A DNA stretch of 57,114 nucleotides from Prevotella sp. CAG:1058 (GCA_000433175.1 HF986650.1:1-57114); one strand, 5' to 3'. Positions 8,709-18,500 are shown, counted from the first letter of the stretch. The notes: generated from the sequence alone by a model not told the origin. Made by a program: numbers and translations.

Positions 8709-9137
8709 ATGGAAATAGAAGGAAAAATCATTGCAGTGCTTCCTGCAAGGGAGGGAGTTTCGTCTAGGACGGGTAGTCCATGGATGACACAGGATTATGT
8801 ACTTGAGACTCATGACCAATATCCGCGCAGGTGCTGTTTTAATGTATTCGGTTCAGACAAGATACAGTTGTTTAATATCCAGATAGGTGAGGAATTAAGG
8901 GTAAGTTTTGACATTGACGCCCGCGAGTATCAAGGACGTTGGTTCAATAGCATACGGGCATGGAAGGTGGAACGAATCGACCCGAATGCTGTTCAGAATG
9001 CCGCTCCAAACGCACAGTTTGCCCAGCCGGCTCCGGTACAGCCAGTTGTAAATGCCTCTCCCGAGGCCCCGGCCCCTGCAGCTTCTCCGTTCCCGCAGCA
9101 ACCGAATGATGGCAGCGAGGATGATCTACCGTTCTAA
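8709..9137 (+). CDS. DUF3127 domain protein with SSB-like acidic tail
   Basis: 142 residues, cytoplasmic. Residues ~1-95 match DUF3127, a small OB-like family common in Bacteroidota (MEIEGKIIAVLPAREGVSS, then CCFNVFGSDKI and YQGRWFNSIRAWKVERI). A Pro/Ala/Gln-rich linker follows, and the protein ends EDDLPF. That layout of OB-like domain, disordered linker and acidic DDxPF tip copies single-stranded DNA-binding protein, whose tip recruits repair and replication proteins. A role in ssDNA or replication metabolism is therefore plausible, but only by analogy. The gene is monocistronic: divergent from dnaN and closed by a terminator. Near-consensus TAATTTCG at 8669-8676 could be its -7 box. Confidence 0.88.
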   Translation: MEIEGKIIAVLPAREGVSSRTGSPWMTQDYVLETHDQYPRRCCFNVFGSDKIQLFNIQIGEELRVSFDIDAREYQGRWFNSIRAWKVERIDPNAVQNAAPNAQFAQPAPVQPVVNASPEAPAPAASPFPQQPNDGSEDDLPF

Positions 9138-9165
9138 TGCTTGTTTTGTGAAACTGACTGTCAAT

Positions 9166-9200
9166 AAAGGATTGTCGTATATAATGGCAATCCTTTTTTA
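9166..9200 (+). terminator. Rho-independent terminator after the DUF3127 gene
   Basis: A perfect 9-bp stem (9166-9174 with 9188-9196), 13-base loop, ending in a run of T. It lies 29 bp beyond the stop codon. Confidence 0.85.
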
Positions 9201-9344
9201 TTATCTATTTTACTTGTAAGTGAAAGAAGGCTTTTGACAGTGTGATTGGCTGTGTATTGTCTTATCGTTTGCCATGTTTTGCGCGGTATTTGTTTGCCTT
9301 TGTTAACTGACTTATTATGAAAAAGACAAATTAAGTTGTTGCTT

Positions 9345-11336
9345 ATGGTGAAATATCTATTTGTTGTTTTCTTTTTGTCTGTCGTTTCCGTGTTGCATGC
9401 GCAACAGCGTGAGTGGGAGCAATATTTATATCAATTGGGAGAAATTGAAGACTTTGAATCTTCCGAATGGGAAAACTCATATGACATGTTGTGTGATTTG
9501 GAGAAAGATCCGATAAACATAAATACTGCATCGAGGGAAGAACTGGAGCAACTTCCTTTTCTTACGTCAAAAGATGTAGAAAACATTGCTGAGTATATTT
9601 ATAGATACGGAGCAGTTAAATCGTTGGGGGAGTTGGCAATGATAAGCGATTTGGATTATTTCAAACGTCGCCTTCTTTCATATTTTACATATGCAGGAGA
9701 TGTTGCGAAAGGTAAGTATCCTTCGCTATCCAATATTGCGAAATACGGTAAACATGAAATTCTCGGTTCATTTAAAATTCCGTTTTATGAGAGGAAAGGA
9801 GACAAGAAAGGGTACATGGGGTACCAGTATAAACATTCTTTGATGTATGATTTTACGTATGGCGATTATGTAAGGTTGGGAGTGCTTGGCTCGCAAGATG
9901 CCGGAGAACCTTTTTTCGCAGGCAGGAACAGTTCAGGATATGACTTCTATTCGTTTTATCTTGTCGTGAAAAAATTAGGGAAGTTAAAGACCTTGGCTTT
10001 AGGCCGGTATCGTGTTAGGTTTGGTATGGGACTTGTTATCAATAACAATTATAGTTTTGGAAAATTGTCAACGCTTTCGACTTTGGGACGTGGTGGTAGC
10101 AATATCAGGGCGCATGCGTCACGTTCGGATGCAAATTATTTACAAGGAGTTGCAGCAACGGTTAATATAGCCAAAGGGCTTGATGCCAGTGCCTTTGTTT
10201 CATACCGCAAGTTTGACGCCACGTTGAATAGCGAAGACAAAACTATTGCAACTATTCTTTCATCGGGTTATCACCGTACGGAGACGGAAATGTCAAAGAA
10301 AAACAACTCTTCCCATATTTTGGCTGGTGGTAATATTGATTACAGATGGGGTGGGTTTTATGCAGGGTTGACGGGTGTGTTTGTGTCGTTGGATAAGGAG
10401 TTGAAGCCAAAGACGGAGGCTGTTTACCGGCGTATTTACGCACATGGCAAGGATTTTTACAATGTGGGTGTTAATTATGGATACACCGGCCATAGGCTTT
10501 CGATCAGCGGTGAGACTGCTACTGGTGGATGCGGTGCTGTGGCCACAATAAATTCTTTGAGTTTCAGCCTGGCAGATAATCTTGACATAATGGCTTTGCA
10601 ACGCTTTTATTCGTTTAACTATTATTCTCTTTTTGCAGAGAGTTTTAATTCAGGCGGCGCAGTTCAGAATGAAAGTGGAATATATGTCGGCGTGAATTGG
10701 AAACCGGCAATAGGGCTTAATGTTTTGGCTTATACGGATTTTGCGTATTTTGCATGGCCGAAATACCAGGCGTCAAATAGTTCAAGATCATTCGATAATT
10801 TGTTGCAATTTAATTATTCAAAAGAGCTGTGGATTTTTGCTTTACGCTATCGGTTTAAGATGCGTGAACGTGACAATGAGGATAAAAGTCGGTTGGTATA
10901 TCGGAATGAGCATAGAACACGTTTTTCTATTGCTCGTAATGGTGATTTGTTTAGTTGGAAAACACAGGCGGACATTGCTTATACTAAATATTCAGCAAGG
11001 AGTTTTGGATGGATGTTAACCCAGAATGTCAGTTTTAACCTAGCTCATGTCTTGAATGCTACGGTTACTTTGGGATATTTTAATACGGACGATTATGACA
11101 GTCGTGTGTATGCTTATGAGCGCGGTTTGTTTTATTCGTTTTATTCTCCGGCGTACTATGGCAACGGGATGAGATTTGCTGTCGTTGCAAGTTCGGCTTT
11201 TTCCGATGTCATTACTATTGCGGCTAAGATTGGCACTACGAAATATTTTGACAGGGACAAGATAGGAAATAGCTATCAGCAGATAGACAGTTCGGTGGCA
11301 ACCGACCTTGAGCTGCAGTTGAATATTACTATGTAA
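9345..11336 (+). CDS. Exported helix-hairpin-helix protein with barrel-like C-terminal region
   Basis: 663 residues from the ATG at 9345. An upstream in-frame TTG at 9336 would only lengthen the signal peptide. Signal peptide ~1-20 (ends LHAQ). Residues ~55-115 contain a ComEA-type helix-hairpin-helix: ININTASREELEQLPFL, then LGELAMISDLD. The remaining ~540 residues alternate aromatic and polar residues in the manner of outer-membrane beta strands (GDYVRLGVLGSQDAGEPF, RYRVRFGMGLVINNNYSFG). HhH modules bind DNA in ComEA, so a surface DNA-handling role is possible but unproven. It could equally be a structural barrel protein. The gene stands alone and ends at a long shared terminator. Confidence 0.85.
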   Translation: MVKYLFVVFFLSVVSVLHAQQREWEQYLYQLGEIEDFESSEWENSYDMLCDLEKDPININTASREELEQLPFLTSKDVENIAEYIYRYGAVKSLGELAMISDLDYFKRRLLSYFTYAGDVAKGKYPSLSNIAKYGKHEILGSFKIPFYERKGDKKGYMGYQYKHSLMYDFTYGDYVRLGVLGSQDAGEPFFAGRNSSGYDFYSFYLVVKKLGKLKTLALGRYRVRFGMGLVINNNYSFGKLSTLSTLGRGGSNIRAHASRSDANYLQGVAATVNIAKGLDASAFVSYRKFDATLNSEDKTIATILSSGYHRTETEMSKKNNSSHILAGGNIDYRWGGFYAGLTGVFVSLDKELKPKTEAVYRRIYAHGKDFYNVGVNYGYTGHRLSISGETATGGCGAVATINSLSFSLADNLDIMALQRFYSFNYYSLFAESFNSGGAVQNESGIYVGVNWKPAIGLNVLAYTDFAYFAWPKYQASNSSRSFDNLLQFNYSKELWIFALRYRFKMRERDNEDKSRLVYRNEHRTRFSIARNGDLFSWKTQADIAYTKYSARSFGWMLTQNVSFNLAHVLNATVTLGYFNTDDYDSRVYAYERGLFYSFYSPAYYGNGMRFAVVASSAFSDVITIAAKIGTTKYFDRDKIGNSYQQIDSSVATDLELQLNITM

Positions 11337-11375
11337 TAAGCATGAAACCAGATGTTTATGTTCATCTGATATGAT

Positions 11376-11435
11376 AACAATAACGGGATTAAATCCTACT
11401 AGTTACTATTGTTAGGATTTAATCCCGTTATTGTT
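11376..11435. terminator. Bidirectional terminator between the HhH gene and rpoD
   Basis: A perfect 23-bp inverted repeat (11376-11398 with 11413-11435) with a 14-base loop sits between two convergent genes. Its long perfect stem would serve both strands. Confidence 0.85.
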
Positions 11436-11460
11436 GTTGTATTATATTGCCTGATGCAGT

Positions 11461-12333
11461 TTATCCGAGATATTTCATCAGTATCTTTGCATTACCACTT
11501 TCCCTTAATTTGGCAATACTTTTTTCTCTGATTTGGCGTACACGTTCACGCGTAAGACCTAACTGGTCGCCGATTTCCTCAAGTCCTTTTTCATGGCAAC
11601 CTATACCGAAACACTCGCGGATTATGGTTATTTCGCGTTCTTTCAGTACCTTGCTTAAGACGGTATTGAGTTCCAATGCCATTGATTCATGGTCGACTAC
11701 ACGGTCAGTACGGCTGTCGTCTCCGCTTGGCATCACGTCAAGCATACAGTTGTCCTCACCGTCCTGAAACGGCGCGTCAATACTTACATGGTGACCGTCT
11801 GCAGCTAATGACTGGCCTATCTTCTCCTCGTCAAGTTTGGTCATTTCGGAAAGTTCAGATACAGATGGGTGTCTTTGGTTTTCCTGTTCAAACTTGTTTA
11901 TTTCGTGATTGATTTTATTTAATGAACCTACCTGGTTTAATGGCAGGCGCACAATACGGCTTTGTTCGGCAATAGCTTGGAGAATACTTTGACGAATCCA
12001 CCATACGGCGTATGATATGAACTTGAATCCACGTGTTTCATCAAATTTCTGGGCCGCTTTGATAAGACCAATATTGCCTTCGTCAATCAAGTCTGTTAAT
12101 GTGAGTCCCTGGTGCTGATATTGCTTGGCTACTGAAACGACGAAACGTAAATTTGCTGTGACAAGCTTGTTTTTCGCCCTTTCTCCTTCGGGGCCTCCTT
12201 TCCTGATTTTTTGTGCTAGTTCAATTTCCTCGTCAATAGAGATTAATGGAGCGCGTCCGATTTCAACAAGATATTTGTCTAAAGCCTCACTTGAACGGTT
12301 GGTAATACTTTTTTGAATCTTTAATTGTCTCAT
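11461..12333 (-). CDS. rpoD: Primary RNA polymerase sigma factor (sigma-70 type)
   Basis: 290 residues. It directs RNA polymerase to housekeeping promoters. Region 1.2 (DKYLVEIGRAPLISIDEE), region 2 (VVSVAKQYQHQGLTLTDLI, FKFISYAVWWIRQSI), region 3 (HPSVSELSEMTKLDEEKI) and region 4 (GLEEIGDQLGLTRERVRQI) are all present. Region 1.1 is absent, as is normal for the Bacteroidota primary sigma, which is much shorter than E. coli RpoD. Its recognition sites are the TTTG/TAnnTTTG promoters found elsewhere in this window. A TAATTTTG -7 candidate on the minus strand is at 12404-12411, with no good -33 partner. Confidence 0.96.
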   Translation of the reverse strand: MRQLKIQKSITNRSSEALDKYLVEIGRAPLISIDEEIELAQKIRKGGPEGERAKNKLVTANLRFVVSVAKQYQHQGLTLTDLIDEGNIGLIKAAQKFDETRGFKFISYAVWWIRQSILQAIAEQSRIVRLPLNQVGSLNKINHEINKFEQENQRHPSVSELSEMTKLDEEKIGQSLAADGHHVSIDAPFQDGEDNCMLDVMPSGDDSRTDRVVDHESMALELNTVLSKVLKEREITIIRECFGIGCHEKGLEEIGDQLGLTRERVRQIREKSIAKLRESGNAKILMKYLG

Positions 12334-12490
12334 CTATTTACCTTGAAAATATGTAAGTACCTGATTACTAAACTGATAGCTGTATTTTGCTTGAAAGACG
12401 CTGCAAAATTACAAAAAATATCAATACATTGTTATTGCAACCTAGTTAAAAAATGAAAAATATATTAGCCTGACGCGGATGCCGGTTGGG

Positions 12491-13327
12491 TTATACAGTT
12501 ATTACTGCGGTGAAACAGTCTTTAAAAATCAATTCCAAATTGGTTGGCGCTTGTTTGAATATGCCAAACAGAGTGCTTCCGCTCCCGCTCATTGCCGAAT
12601 AAACGGCTCCAAGCTCATAGAGCTTCTCCTTTATGCTTGCAATTTCCGGATGGTTAGGTATTATGCTTTTCTCGAAATCGTTTACAAGCAAGTCTTTCCA
12701 TGTTTCGATTGGTTGGCAGACAATGTCTTTACAGCATATTGTAGGCGCTTCCGGCGTGATGTTGGCGAATGCCTCTTTTGTGCTGATTTTTACCTGTGGT
12801 TTTACCAATGCAAAAATGTACTGGCTGAGGTCGAGGTTTATTGGGGTGAGTATTTCACCTATACCGGTAGCATAAGATGGCTTTGGATTGACAAAGAATG
12901 CACAGTCTGCACCAAGTGTCATTGCAAGTCGCTGCATTTCATGCTCTTGCATACCCAGATTAAACATTTGATTAAGTGCTGTTATAGTGTAAGCACAGTC
13001 GGAAGAACCGCCGCCCATGCCAGCTTGTGAAGGTATGTTTTTTGTTAATCTTATATTAACATCAGGAAGGTTGGTTGGAAACATTTGCTTGAGCAGCATG
13101 TATGCTTTTACGACAAGATTATCGGCTGCGTCACCTTCTATCTTAATACCATCCATGCTGAGTGTGCACGGTTGTCCGGGAGTAGTGCAGTCTGCTTGCT
13201 CGATTTCAATTTTGTCGCATAGCGGTATGGGATAAAATACGGTCTCGAGATTATGGTATCCGTCTTGGCGTTTGCTAACTATGTTCAGTCCAAGGTTTAT
13301 CTTGGCGCATGGATAAACTGTTTTCAT
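12491..13327 (-). CDS. ispE: 4-diphosphocytidyl-2-C-methyl-D-erythritol kinase
   Basis: 278 residues, GHMP kinase family. IspE phosphorylates the 2-hydroxyl of CDP-ME with ATP in the MEP route to isoprenoids. The N-terminal CAKINLGLNIVSKRQDGYHN carries the conserved Lys/Asn, and the ATP loop is PSQAGMGGGSSDCA (~95-108). The C-terminal AMSGSGSTLFGIF is the third GHMP motif. It is divergent from dnaB with 121 bp between the start codons. No other isoprenoid gene is adjacent, so it appears monocistronic. Confidence 0.96.
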   Translation of the reverse strand: MKTVYPCAKINLGLNIVSKRQDGYHNLETVFYPIPLCDKIEIEQADCTTPGQPCTLSMDGIKIEGDAADNLVVKAYMLLKQMFPTNLPDVNIRLTKNIPSQAGMGGGSSDCAYTITALNQMFNLGMQEHEMQRLAMTLGADCAFFVNPKPSYATGIGEILTPINLDLSQYIFALVKPQVKISTKEAFANITPEAPTICCKDIVCQPIETWKDLLVNDFEKSIIPNHPEIASIKEKLYELGAVYSAMSGSGSTLFGIFKQAPTNLELIFKDCFTAVITV

Positions 13328-13388
13328 AATGCTGGAGGGTTAAAATGATACGTTTTTGTTTTACTATAACTGCTAAAGTACGATTTAA

Positions 13389-13421
13389 TTGTATGAAACC
13401 CGATATTTATTTGTACTTTTG
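13389..13421 (+). promoter_or_regulatory. Promoter for dnaB
   Basis: TACTTTTG at 13414-13421 fits the TAnnTTTG -7 box. A TTG lies 22 bp upstream (13389-13391), slightly wider than the ideal spacing. It places the mRNA start ~20 nt before the ATG at 13449 and argues against the longer reading that begins at 13389. Confidence 0.55.
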
Positions 13422-13448
13422 TGGCCAGATTTTAGATATGAAGTTGAA

Positions 13449-14936
13449 ATGCCAGAAAAGAATAAACGACAGACATTGGATAATAATTATGCCCACATAC
13501 AGCCGCAAGCTTTGGATATTGAGAGGATTGTGCTTGGAGCATTGATGATTGACAAGGACGCATTCTCCGTAGTCAGCGAGATTTTGCGCCCCGAGACATT
13601 TTACGAGTCCCGCAATCAGAAAGTGTACAGGGCTATACAGAGCCTTAGCATCGAGGAACGCCCGGTTGACATATTGACGGTAACTGAAGAACTCAAGCGT
13701 CAGGGGACGCTCGAGGATGTCGGTGGTGCGGCTTACATATTGGATTTAAGCTCGAATGTGGCATCTTCGGCCCACATAGAGTATCATGCGAAAATACTTG
13801 CACAGAAATTTCTGGCCAGGCAGCTTATTTCTTTTGCAAGCGTAATAGAGACAAAAGCCTTTGACGACACTGTCGACGTGGATGAATTGATGCAGGAGGC
13901 CGAAGGTTCGTTGTTTGAATTGTCGCAGAAAAACATGCGGCAGGATTATACTCAGATAGACCCTGTCGTAAAGCAGGCTGTCGAGATATTGCAAAAGGCT
14001 GCTGCCAACAAGGGTGGATTGACCGGAATACCGACCGGATATGCCAAGCTTGACGATTACACGGCCGGTTGGCAGAAGAGTGATTTGGTAATCATAGCTG
14101 GGCGTCCGGCCATGGGGAAGACGTCGTTCGCCTTGTCATTGGCAAAGAACATCGCTGTTGATTACGGAAAGCCGATAGCATTCTTTTCTCTTGAAATGAA
14201 CAACGTGCAGCTTGTTAACCGACTGATATCAAACGTCTGTGAGATTGAAGGCAAGAAGATATTGAACGGACAGCTGGACGATGAGGAATGGAGCCGGCTT
14301 GACAAGAACGTTGCCCGGTTGCAGACTGCGCCGATATACATTGATGATACGCCTGGCATGTCGATATTCGAGTTGCGTACAAAGGCGAGAAGGCTTGTCA
14401 GGGAAAAGGGGGTAGAACTGATAATGATTGACTACTTGCAGCTTATGAACGCCAGTGGTGCGCGTTTCGGCAGCAGGCAGGAGGAGGTCTCTACCATCAG
14501 CCGTTCTTTGAAGGGGCTGGCGAAGGAGCTTGACATTCCGGTGTTGGCCTTGTCGCAGCTTAACCGTACAGTCGAGGGGCGTGAGGGGCCGGAAGGAAAA
14601 CGCCCACAGTTGAGCGACCTTCGAGAGTCGGGTGCCATAGAGCAGGATGCCGACATGGTGTTGTTCGTGCATCGTCCTGAGTATTATAGGATATTTACCG
14701 ACGAGAAAGGGAACGACCTTCACGGCAAAGCCCAGATAATAATAGCCAAACACAGAAAGGGCGGTACGGGCGATGTGCTGCTGACTTTCCGTGGCGAGTT
14801 TACCAGGTTCGAGAATCCTAATGAATACACACCTCCAACATCGGGCGGCGAAATAATAGGCTCGCGCATTAACGGCGGCGATGATATGCCCCCGTTTGAT
14901 GGCCCGTTGCCTGGTGACGGACCGCTGCCGTTCTAG
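13449..14936 (+). CDS. dnaB: Replicative DNA helicase DnaB
   Basis: 495 residues from the ATG at 13449 (MPEKNKRQ). A longer frame from 13389 would run through the promoter. This hexameric 5'-3' helicase opens the replication fork. The N-terminal primase-interacting domain includes PQALDIERIVLGALMIDKDAF; the RecA-like motor domain has Walker A GRPAMGKTS (~218-226), Walker B LIMIDYLQLM (~322) and the arginine-finger region RPQLSDLRESGAIEQDAD. No intein is present. The C-terminus is a Gly/Pro-rich tail ending PLPGDGPLPF, which resembles an SSB-type tip. The gene has its own promoter and is followed by a gene-free region carrying a 22-bp repeat array. Confidence 0.97.
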   Translation: MPEKNKRQTLDNNYAHIQPQALDIERIVLGALMIDKDAFSVVSEILRPETFYESRNQKVYRAIQSLSIEERPVDILTVTEELKRQGTLEDVGGAAYILDLSSNVASSAHIEYHAKILAQKFLARQLISFASVIETKAFDDTVDVDELMQEAEGSLFELSQKNMRQDYTQIDPVVKQAVEILQKAAANKGGLTGIPTGYAKLDDYTAGWQKSDLVIIAGRPAMGKTSFALSLAKNIAVDYGKPIAFFSLEMNNVQLVNRLISNVCEIEGKKILNGQLDDEEWSRLDKNVARLQTAPIYIDDTPGMSIFELRTKARRLVREKGVELIMIDYLQLMNASGARFGSRQEEVSTISRSLKGLAKELDIPVLALSQLNRTVEGREGPEGKRPQLSDLRESGAIEQDADMVLFVHRPEYYRIFTDEKGNDLHGKAQIIIAKHRKGGTGDVLLTFRGEFTRFENPNEYTPPTSGGEIIGSRINGGDDMPPFDGPLPGDGPLPF

Positions 14937-14997
14937 GTCCTGATGCTTTTTATTTCAGTATTTTCCGGATTAAATCACGATGCTGATTATACAATTC

Positions 14998-15035
14998 GCC
15001 GTAAACTGTATTTCGTACTGTTTGCGGCTAATAGT
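14998..15035 (+). terminator. Possible terminator after dnaB
   Basis: Arms at 14998-15006 and 15020-15028 form a 9-bp stem with one G-T pair, followed by an A/T-rich stretch with a short T run. It is 61 bp past the dnaB stop. Weak but plausible. Confidence 0.4.
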
Positions 15036-15198
15036 ATTTTTATAGTCTCCGGCTTTTATTTCTGCGAAGACGGGCATTGCTTTTATTGTTGCGACAATGT
15101 GTATAAATGATTGATTTACAATAATTTGGTACATGATGTATCATTATCCGATTAAATTCGGCATATATCTAAAATTCAGCATTTTTATTCCATGCTTG

Positions 15199-15286
15199 CA
15201 AAAGGTTGTCTTTTAGCGTGCAAAAGATAGCCTTTTGTCACGCAAGAGATAACCTTTTGCAAGCTAATAGGCCGCCTTTTGAAAGC
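15199..15286. repeat. Array A: four 22-bp palindromic units
   Basis: Units lie at 15199-15220, 15221-15242, 15243-15264 and 15265-15286, contiguous and exactly 22 bp each. The core pattern is CAAAAGG-N3-CCTTTTG followed by a 5-bp variable spacer. The second unit reads CAAAAGATAGCCTTTTG. The array lies in the ~640-bp gap between dnaB and ileS, ~225 bp upstream of the ileS promoter. The same architecture recurs at 44634-44721 and 55441-55528. Short reading frames across it are not believable genes. Nothing else was recognised in this gap apart from the possible terminator and the ileS promoter. Confidence 0.85.
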
Positions 15287-15510
15287 CGCGTTTTTACAGA
15301 CCTCTTTCCTTCAATTCCCTTAATGTTTACTTGGGGCGGTTCCGGGTGCTCCTGCCTTATTCCGACAAGCAGTAAAACGCTTGTTGATAATCAGAAACAA
15401 AACAGTCTGTTTAGGTTAATATCCGTAACGTTGAGTGGCTAATCTGCATAGTTGTTGCTCGTATATGTGCGCTTGTTGTATATAATTTGGTTTAATCTTT
15501 AATGTAATTT

Positions 15511-15541
15511 TTTGCCGTAACGATTTTTTTCCTTAACTTTG
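15511..15541 (+). promoter_or_regulatory. Promoter for ileS
   Basis: TTTG (15511-15514), 19 bp, TAACTTTG (15534-15541): an exact Bacteroidota promoter match. The start codon is 38 bp further on. Confidence 0.75.
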
Positions 15542-15579
15542 CGCCTCAAACAAATGTAAGAAAATAAAAAAGAAATAAT

Positions 15580-18500
15580 ATGGCCGATAAATTTGCCGAA
15601 CACAAAGGTCTTGACTTGACCGCAACAAACAAAACTATATTAGAGGAGTGGAATAAGAACGACGTGTTCCATAAATCAATAACCGAGCGTGAAGGTTGTC
15701 CCCAGTTCGTATTTTTCGAGGGACCTCCTTCGGCCAACGGTCATCCTGGCATTCACCATGTACTTGCCCGTACTATAAAAGACACCTTCAACCGTTACAA
15801 GACGATGAAGGGTTTTCAGGTACACCGCAAGGCCGGATGGGATACTCACGGACTGCCTGTCGAGCTTGGCGTTGAGAAAGATCTTGGCATAACAAAGGCT
15901 GATATTGACAACAAAGAGTCAGATAAATACATATCAGTTGAAGACTACAACCATAAGTGCCGCGAGAATGTGATGAAGTTCACTGCCGAGTGGCGCAGCC
16001 TGACGGAAAAGATGGGGTATTGGGTCGACCTTGACCACCCTTATATTACTTACGACAATAAGTATATCGAAACTTTGTGGTGGCTGTTGAAGCAGCTCTA
16101 CGACAAGGGTCTCTTATACAAGGGATACACAATCCAGCCTTATTCACCGGCAGCAGGAACTGGCTTGTCAAGCCACGAGCTCAACCAGCCAGGTTGTTAC
16201 CGCGACGTAAAGGATACTACTGTTACGGCGCAGTTCGCCATGAAAGACCCAAAGCCTGAAATGACGGAGTGGGGCAAGCCGTATTTCCTGGCATGGACCA
16301 CCACGCCCTGGACTCTTGCCGCTAACTCTGCATTGTGCGTTGGCCCCAACATCGATTATGTTGCAGTGCAGACTTACAATCCTTATTCGGGCGAGCCCAT
16401 CACGATTGTAATGGCCGAGGTGCTTGTAAGTTCGTATTTCAACGCGAAAGGCGAGGGCATGGACCTGTCTGAGTACAAGAAAGGCGACAAGGTTATACCT
16501 TATAAAATTATAGCACATTATAAGGGCACCGACCTTGTAGGCATGCACTATGAGCAGCTTCTGCCTATGATTAGCCCGATGACCGATGGCGCGTTCAAGG
16601 TAATCCCCGGCGATTATGTTACGACGGAGGACGGTACCGGCATTGTGCACATAGCTCCTAATTTTGGTGCTGATGACGCAAATGTGGCTAAGAAGGCAGG
16701 TGTGCCGCCTATTGTACTGATTGACAAGAAGGGCAACCAGCGCCCGGTTGTAGACCTTGAAGGCAAGTATTATGTCATTGACGACCTTGACGAAGAGTTT
16801 GTAAACAAATATGTGAATGTTGAAGCATGGAACCGTTATGCCGGACGCTACGTGAAGAATGCTTACGATGAAACTCTTACGGACAAGGACGAAACGCTCG
16901 ATATAACGATATGTATGGACTTGAAGGCGCGCGGCATGGCCTTCAAGATAGAGAAGCACGTACATAACTATCCGCATTGTTGGCGTACAGACAAGCCGAT
17001 ATTGTATTACCCGCTTGACAGTTGGTTTATCCGTTCGACTGCATGCAAGGACAGGATGGTGGAGCTTAACAAGACCATCAACTGGAAGCCTGAGAGCACA
17101 GGTACGGGACGCTTCGGTAACTGGCTTGAGAATCTTAACGATTGGAACCTCAGCCGCAGCCGTTTCTGGGGTACTCCTCTTCCCGTATGGCGTGACGAGG
17201 ATGGCAACGAGATATGCATAGGTTCATTGCAAGAGCTTTACGATGAAGTGGAAAAGAGCGTTGAGGCTGGGTTTATGGCTTCAAACGTAATGAAGGATAA
17301 AGGATTCGTGCCGGGTGATTATTCACAGGAAAATTATGACAAGATAGACCTGCACCGACCATATGTTGACAATATAATATTGTGCAGCAAGTCTGGCAAG
17401 CCCATGAAGAGGGAAACCGATTTGATAGACGTGTGGTTCGATTCAGGCAGCATGCCTTATGCTCAGATCCACTATCCGTTTGAAAACGCTGATGCGATAG
17501 ATAAAGGATTGGCATTCCCTGCCGACTTCATTAATGAAGGTGTCGACCAGACGCGCGGTTGGTTCTTCACGCTCCATGCCATAGCTACTATGGTGTTTGA
17601 CAGTGTTGCGTTCAAGAACGTTATTTCGAGTGGTCTTGTGCTTGATGCTAAAGGCAACAAGATGAGCAAGCGTTTGGGTAATGCCGTAGATCCTTTTGAG
17701 ACGATAGAGAAATATGGTGCCGATGCTGTGCGCTTCTACATGCTTACCAACTCGTCGCCTTGGGACAACCTTAAGTTTGACCCCAACGGCGTGGATGAGG
17801 TGCGCCGCAAGTTCTTCGGTACGCTGTATAATACATATTCGTTCTTTAGCCTTTATGCTAATGTAGACGCATTTGACTGTTCGCAGGAGGTAATACCCGT
17901 GAAAGAGCGTCCGGAGATAGACCAATGGATAATTTCGGAGCTTAATTCGCTCGTTAAGGGTGTTGACAATGCGCTTTCAGATTATGAGCCGACAAAGGCC
18001 GGCAGGTTGATCGATGCTTTCGTAAACGATGATTTGAGTAACTGGTATGTCCGTCTGAACCGTAAACGTTTCTGGGGTAAGGAAATGGACAAGGACAAGC
18101 TTTCAGCATATGAAACTCTTTACACTTGTCTTGAGACAGTGGCAAAGTTGCTTGCGCCGTTCTCTCCATTCTATTCAGACCAGCTTTACATGGATCTTGT
18201 TAGGGCTACAGGACGCAAGGATGTCGAATCCGTGCATCTTACGGAATTCCCCGTAGCTGACGAAAGTCTGATGGATAAGAATCTGGAAGCACGTATGAAG
18301 ATGGCCCAGAAGATTACTTCCATGGTGTTGGCTTTGCGCCGCAAGGTCAATATTAAGGTGCGCCAGCCGTTACAGTGCATCATGATTCCTGCTGTTGACG
18401 AAGTTCAGCGCCAGCGTATCGAGGCTGTGAAGAACCTCATTGTAAACGAGGTGAACGTAAAAGAGTTGAAGTTTGTCGAAGGAGCTGGTGTTTTGGTTAA

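Noticed and set aside
15199..15286. CRISPR array
   Set aside because: Units are contiguous 22-mers with only 5-bp variable parts; there is no room for spacers of ~30 bp and no cas gene in the window.
15206..15442. 78-codon open frame across array A
   Set aside because: Its first part is merely a translation of the 22-bp repeat units and the rest has no recognisable domain; arrays B and C give no equivalent protein.
16168..16977. 269-codon open frame opposite ileS
   Set aside because: Antisense shadow of ileS; its length follows from the codon use of the real gene.
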